In this document: positions 9,937 through 18,603 of the stretch, in pieces
Layout: each line of letters begins with the position of its first letter
Numbering within the stretch: position 1 is the stretch's first letter
Origin: Streptomyces sp. H27-H5
GTDB taxonomy: Bacteria; Actinomycetota; Actinomycetes; Streptomycetales; Streptomycetaceae
Reading direction: 5' to 3'
DNA: 64,000 bases
NCBI RefSeq assembly: GCF_026627505.1
Contig: NZ_JAPNLK010000005.1
Coordinates: 62,001-126,000, forward strand
The notes under the pieces: generated by a model
What the model saw: only the letters and a program-made list of their open reading frames with translations
Told to the model about the DNA's origin: nothing
Databases searched by the model: none
Made by a program: the position numbers and the translations under genes

Positions 9937-10176
9937 GTGGCCGAGAGCATGACTTCGCAGCCCCTCGCAGGCTGGGACAAGCCGGACCTCGATCTCAGCG
10001 GGGCGGATTGGCGGTCGAGCAGCCGGGGAGCGGGTGACGTTCAGATCGCCTTCGTGGAGGGGTTCATCGCGATGCGCAACAGCGGTCGGCCCGACAGCCC
10101 TTCGCTGATCTTCGCGCCGGACGAGTGGCGCAAGTTCGTCCTGGACGCGCGCGGTGGAGAGTTCGACCTGACGTAG
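9937..10176 (+). CDS. DUF397 domain protein
   Basis: A 79-residue DUF397 protein (core DWRSSSRGAGDVQIAF, ending in W-x-x-F and GGEFDLT). The GTG at 9937 follows GGGAGGAG at a spacing of eight and is preferred over the internal ATG at 9949. DUF397 proteins are small actinobacterial factors, often paired with an XRE-family HTH gene and thought to antagonise it, as in the WhiJ/BldB network. This copy stands alone, with no HTH partner within reach. Confidence 0.85.
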   Translation: MAESMTSQPLAGWDKPDLDLSGADWRSSSRGAGDVQIAFVEGFIAMRNSGRPDSPSLIFAPDEWRKFVLDARGGEFDLT

Positions 10177-10181
10177 GCACA

Positions 10182-10216
10182 GCCGTCGGGGGGCGGAGCC
10201 GTCGCCCCCCGACGGC
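10182..10216. terminator. bidirectional terminator
   Basis: A perfect 14-bp stem, GCCGTCGGGGGGCG pairing with CGCCCCCCGACGGC, has a 7-nt loop. It fills the gap between the convergent stops of the DUF397 gene and ltrA. Confidence 0.8.
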
Positions 10217-10217
10217 C

Positions 10218-11408
10218 CTACGGGGAGAGCGGGGCCGGGGCCCCGGAGGGTCGACGCAGCCGCCACACCAGGGGCCACCACAACGCGAGCACCAGCAGCC
10301 ACACCAGGTGCCCGGCCCGGGCCTCCCGGGCCGTGAGGCCCACCACCAGGACCAGGGCCAGCGGCGGACCCGTCAACAGCAGCGCCCACGGAGCGCTCCG
10401 CCCCGAGCGGGCCACCGCCGCGCCCGCGATGACGAGGTACACCGCGAGGCTCCCGCACATCAACCACCGCACCCGTTCCGGCACGGCCGTGTCGGTGTAC
10501 GCGACCGAGTCGCCCAGGGCCGCCGCCAGGGCCGCCACCGACCCCGCCACGAAACAGTGCAGCGGCAGCGCGAGCCGTACGGGCACGGCGCCCGGGGCCA
10601 GCAGCGGCACCCCGTCCGAGCCGTGCCGCAGCGACAGCGACCACAGCAGGATCAGCAACAGGAACGCGCCGGTCCCCACCGCGTACAGCGCGGAGTCCCA
10701 CTCCACCTCCGAGGCCTCGGACACCGTCTGGGCGATCCCCTCGCCCAACACGATCAGCACGAACAGGCCCAGCCGTTCCCCGAGATGGGGGGCGTCCGTG
10801 TACGCGGCCCGCAGCTTGCGGGGCGGCCGGTGTCCCGTCCACACCGCCGCGTCCTCGTCCGCCGCCCGGCCCGCCGGGGACTTGGTGGACACCGCGAACA
10901 TCACCACCAGGTCGATGGCCAACCCGAGTGCCCACAGCGCGTACCGGGCCGTTCCGTCGAACCACATCGACACCACCCACGGCGTCAGCCCCAACCCCAG
11001 GCGGGTGATCGGCAGATCCGCCACGTACTCCCGGCGGCGCTCCCAGGCCTTCCCGGCCAGCGACCGCACGAGGATGTAGGCGAGTGCGAACGCGGCGGCC
11101 TGTTCCCCCTCCCGCACCCCGTGCACCGCGGCCGCCATCACGGCCAGCCCGAACATGCCGGCCAGCACCCTCCACACCCGGACCTGGTCGCGGGTGACGT
11201 TGCCGTAGACCGTGAACAGCATCCAGCCCGTCCAGAACGCCAGGAACATCACCGCGTACAGACCCAGATCGGCCCACGCGGGACCGCCGTGCAGCAGATG
11301 GGCCAGCTGGGCCACGCCGGCCACCGCCGTCAGGTCGAAGAACAGCTCCAGCCAGGAGGCGTGACGCTCGCTCTGCTCGTTCTCCGCCGGAGGCGCCGAA
11401 TCGGTCAT
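10218..11408 (-). CDS. ltrA: low temperature requirement protein A (LtrA) family
   Basis: A 396-residue polytopic membrane protein with about ten or eleven hydrophobic segments. It carries the LtrA signatures ELFFDLTAVAGVAQL (about 21-35) and ERLGLFVLIVLGEG (about 210-225). LtrA was named for a Listeria mutant that grows poorly in the cold; its biochemical activity is unknown. Length is normal. It is divergent from the ACT-domain gene across 26 bp, so the two promoters must overlap. Confidence 0.9.
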   Translation of the reverse strand: MTDSAPPAENEQSERHASWLELFFDLTAVAGVAQLAHLLHGGPAWADLGLYAVMFLAFWTGWMLFTVYGNVTRDQVRVWRVLAGMFGLAVMAAAVHGVREGEQAAAFALAYILVRSLAGKAWERRREYVADLPITRLGLGLTPWVVSMWFDGTARYALWALGLAIDLVVMFAVSTKSPAGRAADEDAAVWTGHRPPRKLRAAYTDAPHLGERLGLFVLIVLGEGIAQTVSEASEVEWDSALYAVGTGAFLLLILLWSLSLRHGSDGVPLLAPGAVPVRLALPLHCFVAGSVAALAAALGDSVAYTDTAVPERVRWLMCGSLAVYLVIAGAAVARSGRSAPWALLLTGPPLALVLVVGLTAREARAGHLVWLLVLALWWPLVWRLRRPSGAPAPLSP

Positions 11409-11434
11409 ATGGGGATGATAGGTAGGGTGGGTCC

Positions 11435-11839
11435 ATGAGTGGAGAGAGCGACCTGCGGAAACTGCTGAGCGGCATGCGACCGGAGCTCAACGAGGGGGCC
11501 TACGTCTTCTGCACGGTCCCGGGCCCGACCGCACCCGACGGGGTCACCCCCGTCGCGACCGTCCTGGAACCCGAGGGACTCACCCTGGTCCTGCGCCGCG
11601 AGGACGCCGACGCGGCCGGACTCGCCTACGACTACACCGCCGGATGGATCACCCTGCGCGTGCACTCCGCCCTCGACGCGGTCGGCCTCACCGGAGCCTT
11701 CGCCGCCGAACTCGCCGCACACGGCCTCAGCTGCAACGTCATCGCCGGATACCACCACGACCATCTGTTCGTGGCCGCCGAGCGCGCCGCCGAGGCGGTC
11801 GCCCTGCTGGAAGGCCTGGCGGTCCGTTCGGCACACTGA
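11435..11839 (+). CDS. ACT domain protein
   Basis: A 134-residue protein consisting of tandem ACT-like folds, close in look to the small actinobacterial ACT/CASTOR-like proteins (motifs YVFCTVPG, LTLVLRREDAD, SALDAVGLTGAFAAELA, NVIAGYHHDHLFV). ACT folds bind amino acids or similar ligands and often control enzymes or regulators. No catalytic domain is attached, so a ligand-sensing role is the most that can be inferred. The start lies 26 bp from the divergent ltrA start. Confidence 0.8.
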   Translation: MSGESDLRKLLSGMRPELNEGAYVFCTVPGPTAPDGVTPVATVLEPEGLTLVLRREDADAAGLAYDYTAGWITLRVHSALDAVGLTGAFAAELAAHGLSCNVIAGYHHDHLFVAAERAAEAVALLEGLAVRSAH

Positions 11840-11858
11840 ACGGGCGCCTCCCGGAGGG

Positions 11859-11874
11859 TCGGAAAAGTTTCCGA
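11859..11874. promoter_or_regulatory. 16-nt palindrome upstream of the AAA ATPase gene
   Basis: TCGGAAA-AG-TTTCCGA is a perfect inverted repeat, 20 bp after the ACT gene stop and 80 bp before the ATPase ATG. It is A/T-rich at its centre, which favours an operator over a terminator. Confidence 0.4.
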
Positions 11875-11953
11875 TCTTTCCCGACCATCGACCTGTCACC
11901 ACGTGCGCGCGGGCGTACTCTGATGCCCCGAACAGGCCTGGGGGGTACCAGCC

Positions 11954-14809
11954 ATGACGGACCGCCGGACCCGCACACGGCGCACGATGTTCGAACGCGA
12001 AGCGGAACTCGCCACCGTGGACGAGGCCCTGGAGCAACTCACCGCACCGGGCACGGACGGACGCGGGGCGAGCGGCGCCCTGCTCGCCTTCTCCGGCCCG
12101 GCCGGCCTCGGCAAGACCACCCTGCTCACCGAGGTGCGCCGCCGCGCCCACACCCGCTCCTGCACCCTGCTCGCCGCCCGCGGCGGCGAGCAGGAACAGA
12201 GCCAGCCCTTCCACGTCGCCCGCCAGCTCATACAGCCCCGGCTGGCCGGCCACACCGAGTCCGAACTGCGCGAAACCCTCGGCAGCTGGTACGCCATCGT
12301 CGGTCCGGCCCTCGGCCTCTGCGCCCCCGAACAGGGCGCCCCGCCCGACCCCCAGGGACTGCGCGACGGCCTCGACTGGGTCCTCACCCACCTCACCGTC
12401 CAGCGCGCCCCCGTCGTCCTCGTCCTCGACGACGCCCACTGGGCCGACCCCGAGTCCCTCGGCTGGCTCGCCGCCTTCGCCCCCCGCGCCGAACACCTTC
12501 CCCTGCTGCTCGTCGTCGCCTACCGCCCCGACGAACTCCCCGCCCACGCCGAAGCCTTCCGCACGCTGCCCGGCCGGGCCGGACAGCGTCCGCTGTCCCT
12601 CGCCCCGCTCAGCGCCGCGGCCGTCTCCACCCTGATCCGCGAGGCCGTCGGCGACCACGCGGACGACGTCTTCTGCCACGAGGCCTGGGCCGTCACCACC
12701 GGCAACCCCTTCGAGGCCGTCGAGCTCACCGCCCGGGTCCGGGACAAGGGCCTCGCCCCCGTCGGGGCCAGCGCCCCGCTGCTGGCCGACCTCGCCGCCG
12801 CGCAACGCGGCAGCGGACTCGTCGCCCGCCTGCAGAACCTGGGCCCCTCCACCGTCCGGTTCGCCTGGGCCTGCGCCGTCCTCGGCACCGCGATCCCCCG
12901 GGACATCGCCGCCCGGGTCGCCGGCCTCGGCACGGAGGAGGCCGTCGACGCCACCGGACGACTGCGGGACGCCCGCATCCTGTCGGGCGCGGCCGAACCC
13001 GTCGGCGGCGAAGAACCCTTCACCGGGCTGGAGTTCGTCCACCCGCTGATCGCCACCGGCATCTACCGGGCCATCCCCGACGCCCTGCGGGTCGCCCTGC
13101 ACGGCAAGGCCGCCGCGGCCGTCGTGGACGCCGGCCTCGGCCCCTCCGCCGCCGCCCGCCACCTCCTGGAGACCCACCCGGAAGGCGACCCCTGGGTGGT
13201 GCGCACCCTGCGCGAGGCGGCCGGCGAGAACCTCCGCGCGGGCGCCCCCGAAGCCGCGCGCCGCCAACTCGCCCGCGCCCTGCGCGAACCCCCGGACTTC
13301 GACGAGCGCGCCGCCGTCCTCTACGAACTCGGCTGCGCCTCCCTGCTCACCGAGCCCGCCAACACCGTCAACCACCTGCGCGCGGCCCTCGCCGAGCCCT
13401 TCGACGACCCCGCCCTGCGCCAGGGCATCGTCATCCGGCTCGCCCAGGTGCTCTCGCACAGCGACCGGCTCGCCGAGGCCTCGGACTCCCTCGCCCGGGA
13501 GATCCCGCACACGCACGAACTCCGGGCCCGACTGCGCCTGCAGTCCGAGCAGTTCATGTGGGACGCCTTCAACGCCGCCGAACCCGACTCGCCGGCCCGC
13601 TCGCGCCGCCTGACCAGGCTCGCCGACCGACTCACGGGCCGCGACCTCACCGAGCGCTACGTCATCGGCCTGCGCGCCTGGGACGCCTGCCTGCGCGGAG
13701 AACCCGTGGACGTGGTCCTGCACCACGCCGGCCGGGCCCTGACCACCCACTTCAGCTGGGCCCACGAGGACCGGGGCTTCGAGGTTCCCGTGCTCACCGC
13801 CATGGTCCACATGTACGCCGACCGGCCGTGGCGCGCCGAGGAACTGTTCGAGGCCGGCACCGCCGAGTTCGAGCGCCAGGGCTGGCGCGGCGCCCACCTG
13901 TCCTTCGCGTACAGCCTGCGCGCGTACATCCGGTACCGGCGCGGGCGGTTGGTGGAGGCGGAGGAACTGGCCCGCGCCGGGCTGCGGCTCGCCGAGCGCG
14001 TCGGGCGGCGCACGCCCGTGCACTGGTACGCCATCGCCATCCTCGTCACGACACTGCTCGCCCGCGGGCGGCCCGACGAGGCCTGGAAGCTGGCACGGGA
14101 ACACGAGTACGCCGAACCCTTCCCGGCGGCCGTCGTGTTCCCGGACTCCCAGACCGTGTACGCCGAACTCCTGCTCGCCCACGACGACACCGCGGCAGCA
14201 GTCGCCGAACTGGAGTCCGTCGACCGGCGGTTGACCCCGCGCGGCATCCAGAACCCGTCCTGGTGCCCGTGGCAGCTCCTCCTCGCCCGGGCGGTCGCCG
14301 CCGAGGACCCGACCAGGGCGCGCACGCTCGCCTCCGACGCGGTCCGACGTGCCCGCGCCTTCGGCGCCCCGTCCGGTATCGGCCAGGCCCTGCGGGTGGC
14401 GGCCGAGGTCGCGGAGCCCGCCGACCGCACCGGGCCGCTCACCGAGGCGGTGTCCGTCCTGTCCGCCTCCCCGGCCGGATACGAGCTGGCCTGCGCGCTG
14501 GCCGCCCTGGGCGCCCACACCGGGGACGTGGAGACGCTCGCGCGAGCGGTGCTCACGGCCCGGGAGTGCGGGGCCGACGGCCTGGAGCGGACCGCGACGC
14601 GGACCCTGCTCGAACGGGGCGGCCCCGTGCCGCGGGACACGGCCTGGCAGGCCGCGCCGACCGAGGAGGAGCTGAAGGCGGCCCGGGCCGTGGTCGCCGG
14701 GCACCCGGTCCCGTCGACACGGGAGTTGTCCGCCGCGTACCGCAAGCTCGGCACGGACCGTCCCGGGCTGCCGGAGGCGCTGGAGGCGTACGACCGCGCC
14801 ACCCGCTGA
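11954..14809 (+). CDS. large AAA/STAND ATPase, LAL-like without HTH
   Basis: A 951-residue protein. The N-terminal ATPase has Walker A GPAGLGKTT (48-56), Walker B VVLVLDDAHWAD (Asp159-Asp160) and an AYRPDE sensor-like motif, followed by about 600 residues of helical, TPR-like repeats. This is the plan of LAL (MalT/LuxR-type) regulators such as PikD. The family's C-terminal LuxR helix-turn-helix is missing: the protein ends in a short helical tail (RELSAAYRKLGTDRPG) and then stops. The reading frame and codon use are intact to the stop, so this looks like a natural variant and not a broken gene. It may act through a partner instead of by binding DNA. Confidence 0.8.
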   Translation: MTDRRTRTRRTMFEREAELATVDEALEQLTAPGTDGRGASGALLAFSGPAGLGKTTLLTEVRRRAHTRSCTLLAARGGEQEQSQPFHVARQLIQPRLAGHTESELRETLGSWYAIVGPALGLCAPEQGAPPDPQGLRDGLDWVLTHLTVQRAPVVLVLDDAHWADPESLGWLAAFAPRAEHLPLLLVVAYRPDELPAHAEAFRTLPGRAGQRPLSLAPLSAAAVSTLIREAVGDHADDVFCHEAWAVTTGNPFEAVELTARVRDKGLAPVGASAPLLADLAAAQRGSGLVARLQNLGPSTVRFAWACAVLGTAIPRDIAARVAGLGTEEAVDATGRLRDARILSGAAEPVGGEEPFTGLEFVHPLIATGIYRAIPDALRVALHGKAAAAVVDAGLGPSAAARHLLETHPEGDPWVVRTLREAAGENLRAGAPEAARRQLARALREPPDFDERAAVLYELGCASLLTEPANTVNHLRAALAEPFDDPALRQGIVIRLAQVLSHSDRLAEASDSLAREIPHTHELRARLRLQSEQFMWDAFNAAEPDSPARSRRLTRLADRLTGRDLTERYVIGLRAWDACLRGEPVDVVLHHAGRALTTHFSWAHEDRGFEVPVLTAMVHMYADRPWRAEELFEAGTAEFERQGWRGAHLSFAYSLRAYIRYRRGRLVEAEELARAGLRLAERVGRRTPVHWYAIAILVTTLLARGRPDEAWKLAREHEYAEPFPAAVVFPDSQTVYAELLLAHDDTAAAVAELESVDRRLTPRGIQNPSWCPWQLLLARAVAAEDPTRARTLASDAVRRARAFGAPSGIGQALRVAAEVAEPADRTGPLTEAVSVLSASPAGYELACALAALGAHTGDVETLARAVLTARECGADGLERTATRTLLERGGPVPRDTAWQAAPTEEELKAARAVVAGHPVPSTRELSAAYRKLGTDRPGLPEALEAYDRATR

Positions 14810-14946
14810 GCGGACACCCGTGCAGGGCGCCGGCTCCGGCAGTCCCGCGCGCGGCCATCCCACGACCTGCCACAGCCGGCTCCACGGCACCGAGACCGTG
14901 ATCACGCAGGCGACGGTGCGGTAGGGGCCACAGAAGGTGTCGGACG

Positions 14947-15504
14947 TCAGCGGAACCCGATCGGTCCGCGACCGCCGAGGGCGTTGCCGATGCGTCCGGC
15001 GACATCGTCGCGCCGGGCGGCGCCGGCGGCGGTGCCCGGGGAGGCCAGCCAACCCCGGCAGCGGTCCCCGAGCAGCAGTCCGAACCTCTCGGCCTCCATC
15101 TCGTCCGCGTCCTCGTAGTGGGAACGCGCCGCGACGGTGGCGTACGTCAGGTCGGGGTTGCCCGGCAGCGACCTGGCGGCCGCGGCCGGACCGAGGCCGT
15201 GCACGCTGCCGTGCCCGGCCCGCATGTGCCACAGCTCGTGCCCCAGGATGACGAGCTGGTGATCCGGCGTCGTGTGCTTCTCCACCACGACGATGTCGTA
15301 GTCCTCCATGTTCAGCCACAGCCCCGACGTGGTGAGCTCCGGCGGGAACCGTTCGAAGCGCAGCAGGATGGGCCGCCCGCCGCGCAGCGCGCTCATGTTG
15401 TCGCACAGCGCTCGGAAGAGGGCGTGCGGTTCGGCGGTCGACTCCACGTCGAGTGAGGTGGTCAGCGCTTTGCACAGCTTGCGCATGGACCGGGCCACGC
15501 TCAT
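14947..15504 (-). CDS. ImmA/IrrE-like metallopeptidase
   Basis: A 185-residue protein with the zinc motif HELWH at residues 89-93 and a following acidic helix (EDADEMEAERFG) that should supply the third ligand, as in ImmA/IrrE peptidases. Such Streptomyces proteins are often labelled toxin components of toxin-antitoxin systems, but members usually cleave a specific repressor. The ATG at 15504 overlaps the stop of a short upstream frame (ATGA). No XRE repressor gene, the usual partner, is adjacent, so its target is unknown. Confidence 0.75.
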   Translation of the reverse strand: MSVARSMRKLCKALTTSLDVESTAEPHALFRALCDNMSALRGGRPILLRFERFPPELTTSGLWLNMEDYDIVVVEKHTTPDHQLVILGHELWHMRAGHGSVHGLGPAAAARSLPGNPDLTYATVAARSHYEDADEMEAERFGLLLGDRCRGWLASPGTAAGAARRDDVAGRIGNALGGRGPIGFR

Positions 15505-15710
15505 ACTCCGCCCTCCCCTGTGGACACCCCGAACACCGCCGACGACGACGCGGTGGAGGCTGCGAGGAGCAGTGTCCCCCTCCTCGGGGCGAGGGCATCC
15601 CCCCGAGGAAGGATGGATACCGGTCCGTGACACCGCCCGGGGGCCCGGCGTCCGGTGCCCGCACACGGCTGAGCGGGCGTCACGGCGGGAGACGGGTCTG
15701 GGTCGGCCAT
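15501..15710 (-). CDS. possible small ORF coupled to the metallopeptidase
   Basis: A 69-codon frame (MADPDPSPAVTPAQ...) has a good ribosome site (GAGGAAGGG) seven bases before its ATG, and its stop overlaps the peptidase start as ATGA, the usual sign of translational coupling. Against it, third-position G+C is only about 80%, lower than in its neighbours, and the sequence is Pro/Ala/Arg-rich with no recognisable fold. It may be a leader peptide or a chance frame. Confidence 0.3.
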   Translation of the reverse strand: MADPDPSPAVTPAQPCAGTGRRAPGRCHGPVSILPRGDALAPRRGTLLLAASTASSSAVFGVSTGEGGV

Positions 15711-16024
15711 CTGCCTGCCCTTCCTCGGACCAGCGGCCGATCGTCGATGTGCGCTTCGCGGCCAAGCGTAAGTCGTTGAAAACGCAAGATCCATCCCGGC
15801 CGGCCCCCGATACCGGATCGAAGGCCACCGGCGGATGCGCGACGGACCACCGCGCGCCGGGGCGGTCGATCAAGGGACCGACCGGTCCGACGCGGGAAAC
15901 CGGAAGGGGTGGCGACGGTACCGGACAGGACGACGGCTCGCGGTGCCCCGGGCGGCGGGCGCGGGGCCGGGTCGGATGAGGGGGCCCGGGCCGGAAAAGG
16001 GTCCCGGCCACGTACCATGGCGGC
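15711..16024. other. non-coding stretch upstream of the metallopeptidase
   Basis: No convincing gene was seen on either strand. The part at about 15735-15800 is locally A/T-rich for this DNA (AAGCGTAAGTCGTTGAAAACG) and probably holds the promoters of the leftward peptidase unit and perhaps the rightward gene at 16025. No clear -35/-10 pair could be fixed. Confidence 0.3.
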
Positions 16025-16525
16025 ATGTCCTTCCTCCGCCGCCACCGCGCCGCCACACCCGCCGGCCCGGACTTCGACGTCCTGGCCATGGACCCGGGGG
16101 ACTGGCCGGGCAACCTCGGGGCCGGGCTGCTCCCCGCCCCCGACGGCAGCTGCCAGGGCGTCTTCCTGCGCTACGACCTGTTCGGCGGTCGCGGCCCCGC
16201 GATGATCATCGGCAATCTCCCCGAGGGCTCGCCGGCCCGGGACCTCGCCGACAAGCAGGTCCCCTTCGAGGTGGCCCAGCTCCTCGACGCCCTGGAGAAC
16301 GACGAGGACGTCGAGGTCACCGGAGTCGAGGACTGCCCCGTCATGCAGGGCGACAACCTCCTCATCGTCCGCAAGGTCAAGCTTTCGGAGTCCCGCATCT
16401 CCTGCGTCCAGTTCGACCGCAGCGACAACGTGCTGGTCACCATCGCCAGCTGGGACCGCCCGATCACCGACGACCTCTACGCCCTCCTGAAGCCGCTCCC
16501 GGCCGAGCTCTTCCAGCAGGGCTGA
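16025..16525 (+). CDS. hypothetical protein
   Basis: A 166-residue soluble protein beginning MSFLRRHRAATPAGPDFDVL and ending PLPAELFQQG. It has alternating beta-like segments and an acidic middle (ENDEDVEVTGVEDC). The two cysteines (about residues 100 and 122) do not form a known metal motif. Codon bias is fully typical. I recognise neither a family nor a function. It is convergent with the flavoprotein gene. Confidence 0.65.
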   Translation: MSFLRRHRAATPAGPDFDVLAMDPGDWPGNLGAGLLPAPDGSCQGVFLRYDLFGGRGPAMIIGNLPEGSPARDLADKQVPFEVAQLLDALENDEDVEVTGVEDCPVMQGDNLLIVRKVKLSESRISCVQFDRSDNVLVTIASWDRPITDDLYALLKPLPAELFQQG

Positions 16526-16607
16526 CCCTCCGCCCGGCCGCCCGCCGCGCGACCGGCGCGGCCGCGAGCGGGCAGGCGTGAGCGGGCGGGCGGCGCCGGC
16601 CCGTGCC

Positions 16608-18389
16608 TCAGGCGTCCGCGATGTCGTTCGCCGCCACGTACCCGAACGTCATCGCGGGGCCGATCGTCGATCCGGCCCCCGCGTAACTGTGACCCATCAC
16701 CGCCGCGCTCGCGTTGCCCGCCGCCCACAGGCCCCGGATCACCGAACCGTCGGACCGCAGCGCCCGCGCCCGGGCGTCGGTGACGATGCCGCCCTTCGTC
16801 CCCAGGTCCCCCGGCACGATCTTGAAGGCGTGGAACGGGGGCGCCCAGATCGGCGCGAGGCACGAGTTCGGCTGGACGTTCGGGTCCGTGTAGTAGTGGT
16901 CGTACGCCGTGTCGCCCCGGTGGAAGTCGGCGTCGTTCCCGCTCCACGCCTGCGCGTTGAAGCGGTTGAGGGTCGAGCGCAGCGCACCGGCCGGCACCCC
17001 GATCTGGTGGGCCAGCGCGTCCCAGGTCCACGCCTTCTTCGCCGCGCCCGACTCGTACCAGGAGTCGGGGAAGACGAAGGTCGGCAGGATGTCCTTGAAC
17101 AGGTACTTGTTGCGGTAGTTCTGGTCCACGATCAGCCAGGCCGGTATGTGGGAGCCGACCGCGCCCCGGTCCTTCTCGTACATCACGTGCACCACGTCGC
17201 TGTAGGGCGCCGCCTCGTTGACGAACCGCGTGCCGTTCCCGTTGACGATCAGCCCGCCCGGCAGGGTCCGTTCGGCCAGACAGAAGTACGGCTCGCCGGG
17301 GAGCGGGATCGACGGCCCCCACCAGGCGTCCTCCATCAGCCCCAGCGCCGCGCCGGCGCGCTGCCCCGCGCGGATCCCGTCGCCGGTGTTCTCCCTCGCG
17401 CCGACCGACCACTGGGTGCCGATGGGCTGTTGCTGGTACTGGGCCCGCATCTGCGCGTTGTGCTCGAAGCCGCCCGAGCCGATGATCACGCCCTTGCGCG
17501 CCCGCACGGTCCCCCGTACGCCCTCCTTCTCCACCACCACGCCGGTGACGGCCCCGCCCTCCTGGACCAGGTCCACCAGCGGGCTGTTCAGCCACACCGG
17601 GACCCCCGCCCGCTGGAGGCCGGCCCGCAGTCCGGCGGCGAGGGCCTGCCCCATGGTCAGCGGCTTCTCCCCGCGCAGCGCCGCCTTCGTGCCGCGCGCC
17701 AGACACTCCGCTGACACCGCCAGGCCCTTGGCGCTGACGGCCGCGAGGTTGAGCCACTTGTAGTCCTGGCTGAAGACGACCATCCCGGCCGGCACCGGCA
17801 TGTACGCCGGGTTCAGACGGGCCAGTTCGGCGCCGAGGACGTTGCCGTCGATCTGGTCGGGCTCGATGGAACGGCCGTTCGGCAGCCCGCCGGGCAGGTT
17901 CGGGTAGTAGTCGCTGTAGCCGTCCATGAAGCGGAACCTCAACGGGCTGTTCGCCATGACGAAGTCCAACATCCGGGGGCCGTTGGCGAGGAAGGCCTGT
18001 TGCCGGTCCGCCGGTACGTCGGGCCCCACCACCGCCGAGAGGTACGTGGCGGCCTTCGCCGGAGTGTCGGGCACACCGGCGCGCAGGATCACCGAGTTGT
18101 TCGGCAACCAGATGCCGGCCCCCGACCGGGCGGCCGACCCGCCGAAGGTGGGGGCCTTCTCGACCACCAGCACACTCAGGCCCCGCCCGGCGGCGGTGAG
18201 CGCGGCGGTCATTCCCGAGGCGCCGGAGCCGACCACGACGACGTCGTACTCGCCGAGCGGGTCGCCGTCGGCGGCCCGCGCGACGGCCCCCGGCAGCACG
18301 GTGGCGGCGAGTACGCCGGCTCCGGTCCCGGCGAGGACGGTCCGGCGGGAGGGCAGGGCGGGGCGTGCGGGATCGGGGCTCGCGGACAT
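16608..18389 (-). CDS. Tat-exported FAD oxidoreductase, 3-ketosteroid-delta1-dehydrogenase-like
   Basis: A 593-residue flavoprotein of the succinate dehydrogenase/fumarate reductase fold. It begins with a twin-arginine signal (SRRTVLAG at 14-21, cleavage probably after AVARA), so it should be folded with FAD and then exported. The dinucleotide motif VVVGSGASGMTAAL follows at about 50. The C-terminal GHSYAGAGSTIGPAMTFGY matches the KstD-type FAD/active-site block that holds the conserved Tyr and Gly. KstD enzymes desaturate ring A of 3-ketosteroids but are normally cytoplasmic. A fumarate reductase-like or other substrate is possible. A small palindrome lies just upstream. Confidence 0.75.
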   Translation of the reverse strand: MSASPDPARPALPSRRTVLAGTGAGVLAATVLPGAVARAADGDPLGEYDVVVVGSGASGMTAALTAAGRGLSVLVVEKAPTFGGSAARSGAGIWLPNNSVILRAGVPDTPAKAATYLSAVVGPDVPADRQQAFLANGPRMLDFVMANSPLRFRFMDGYSDYYPNLPGGLPNGRSIEPDQIDGNVLGAELARLNPAYMPVPAGMVVFSQDYKWLNLAAVSAKGLAVSAECLARGTKAALRGEKPLTMGQALAAGLRAGLQRAGVPVWLNSPLVDLVQEGGAVTGVVVEKEGVRGTVRARKGVIIGSGGFEHNAQMRAQYQQQPIGTQWSVGARENTGDGIRAGQRAGAALGLMEDAWWGPSIPLPGEPYFCLAERTLPGGLIVNGNGTRFVNEAAPYSDVVHVMYEKDRGAVGSHIPAWLIVDQNYRNKYLFKDILPTFVFPDSWYESGAAKKAWTWDALAHQIGVPAGALRSTLNRFNAQAWSGNDADFHRGDTAYDHYYTDPNVQPNSCLAPIWAPPFHAFKIVPGDLGTKGGIVTDARARALRSDGSVIRGLWAAGNASAAVMGHSYAGAGSTIGPAMTFGYVAANDIADA

Positions 18390-18424
18390 GGCAGGCTCCA
18401 GCGGGTCGGGGAAGCGGGCGTGTC

Positions 18425-18441
18425 CGGCATGTCTGATGCCG
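18425..18441. promoter_or_regulatory. palindrome upstream of the flavoprotein gene
   Basis: CGGCAT-GTCTG-ATGCCG is a perfect inverted repeat 36 bp before the start codon of the minus-strand flavoprotein gene, in the position of a repressor site. The binding protein is unknown; it does not match the KstR pattern. Confidence 0.4.
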
Positions 18442-18547
18442 AGTCGGAAAAGGTCTTCGGGGGATCATGTGAAGTCAAGGCATCCGGCGCCGCCGCTTCC
18501 CACCGGACCCGCCACCGACCCGGCCGCGTCCCGCCGCCGACCCCGGA

Positions 18548-18592
18548 CGCGCGGAGGTCCCATGGCGATGACCGCCATGGGACCTCCGCGCG
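18548..18592. terminator. 20-bp stem terminator of the phosphotransferase gene
   Basis: A perfect 20-bp stem (CGCGCGGAGGTCCCATGGCG and its complement) with a 5-nt ATGAC loop starts 11 bp beyond the stop of the minus-strand gene at 18604. It is the longest perfect hairpin I found in the window. There is no T-tract, so it is a GC-stem terminator. Confidence 0.8.
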
Positions 18593-18603
18593 AACCGTCC
18601 GCG

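Noticed and set aside
11405..15664. 1419-codon open frame on the minus strand across the ATPase gene
   Set aside because: It is antisense to the ACT and AAA ATPase genes, is Gly/Arg/Glu/Val-rich low-complexity translation and has no motif. Long antisense frames are a known effect of G/C-biased third positions.
16160..16470. Minus-strand 98-codon frame within the 166-residue gene
   Set aside because: Antisense shadow with low codon bias compared with the plus-strand gene.
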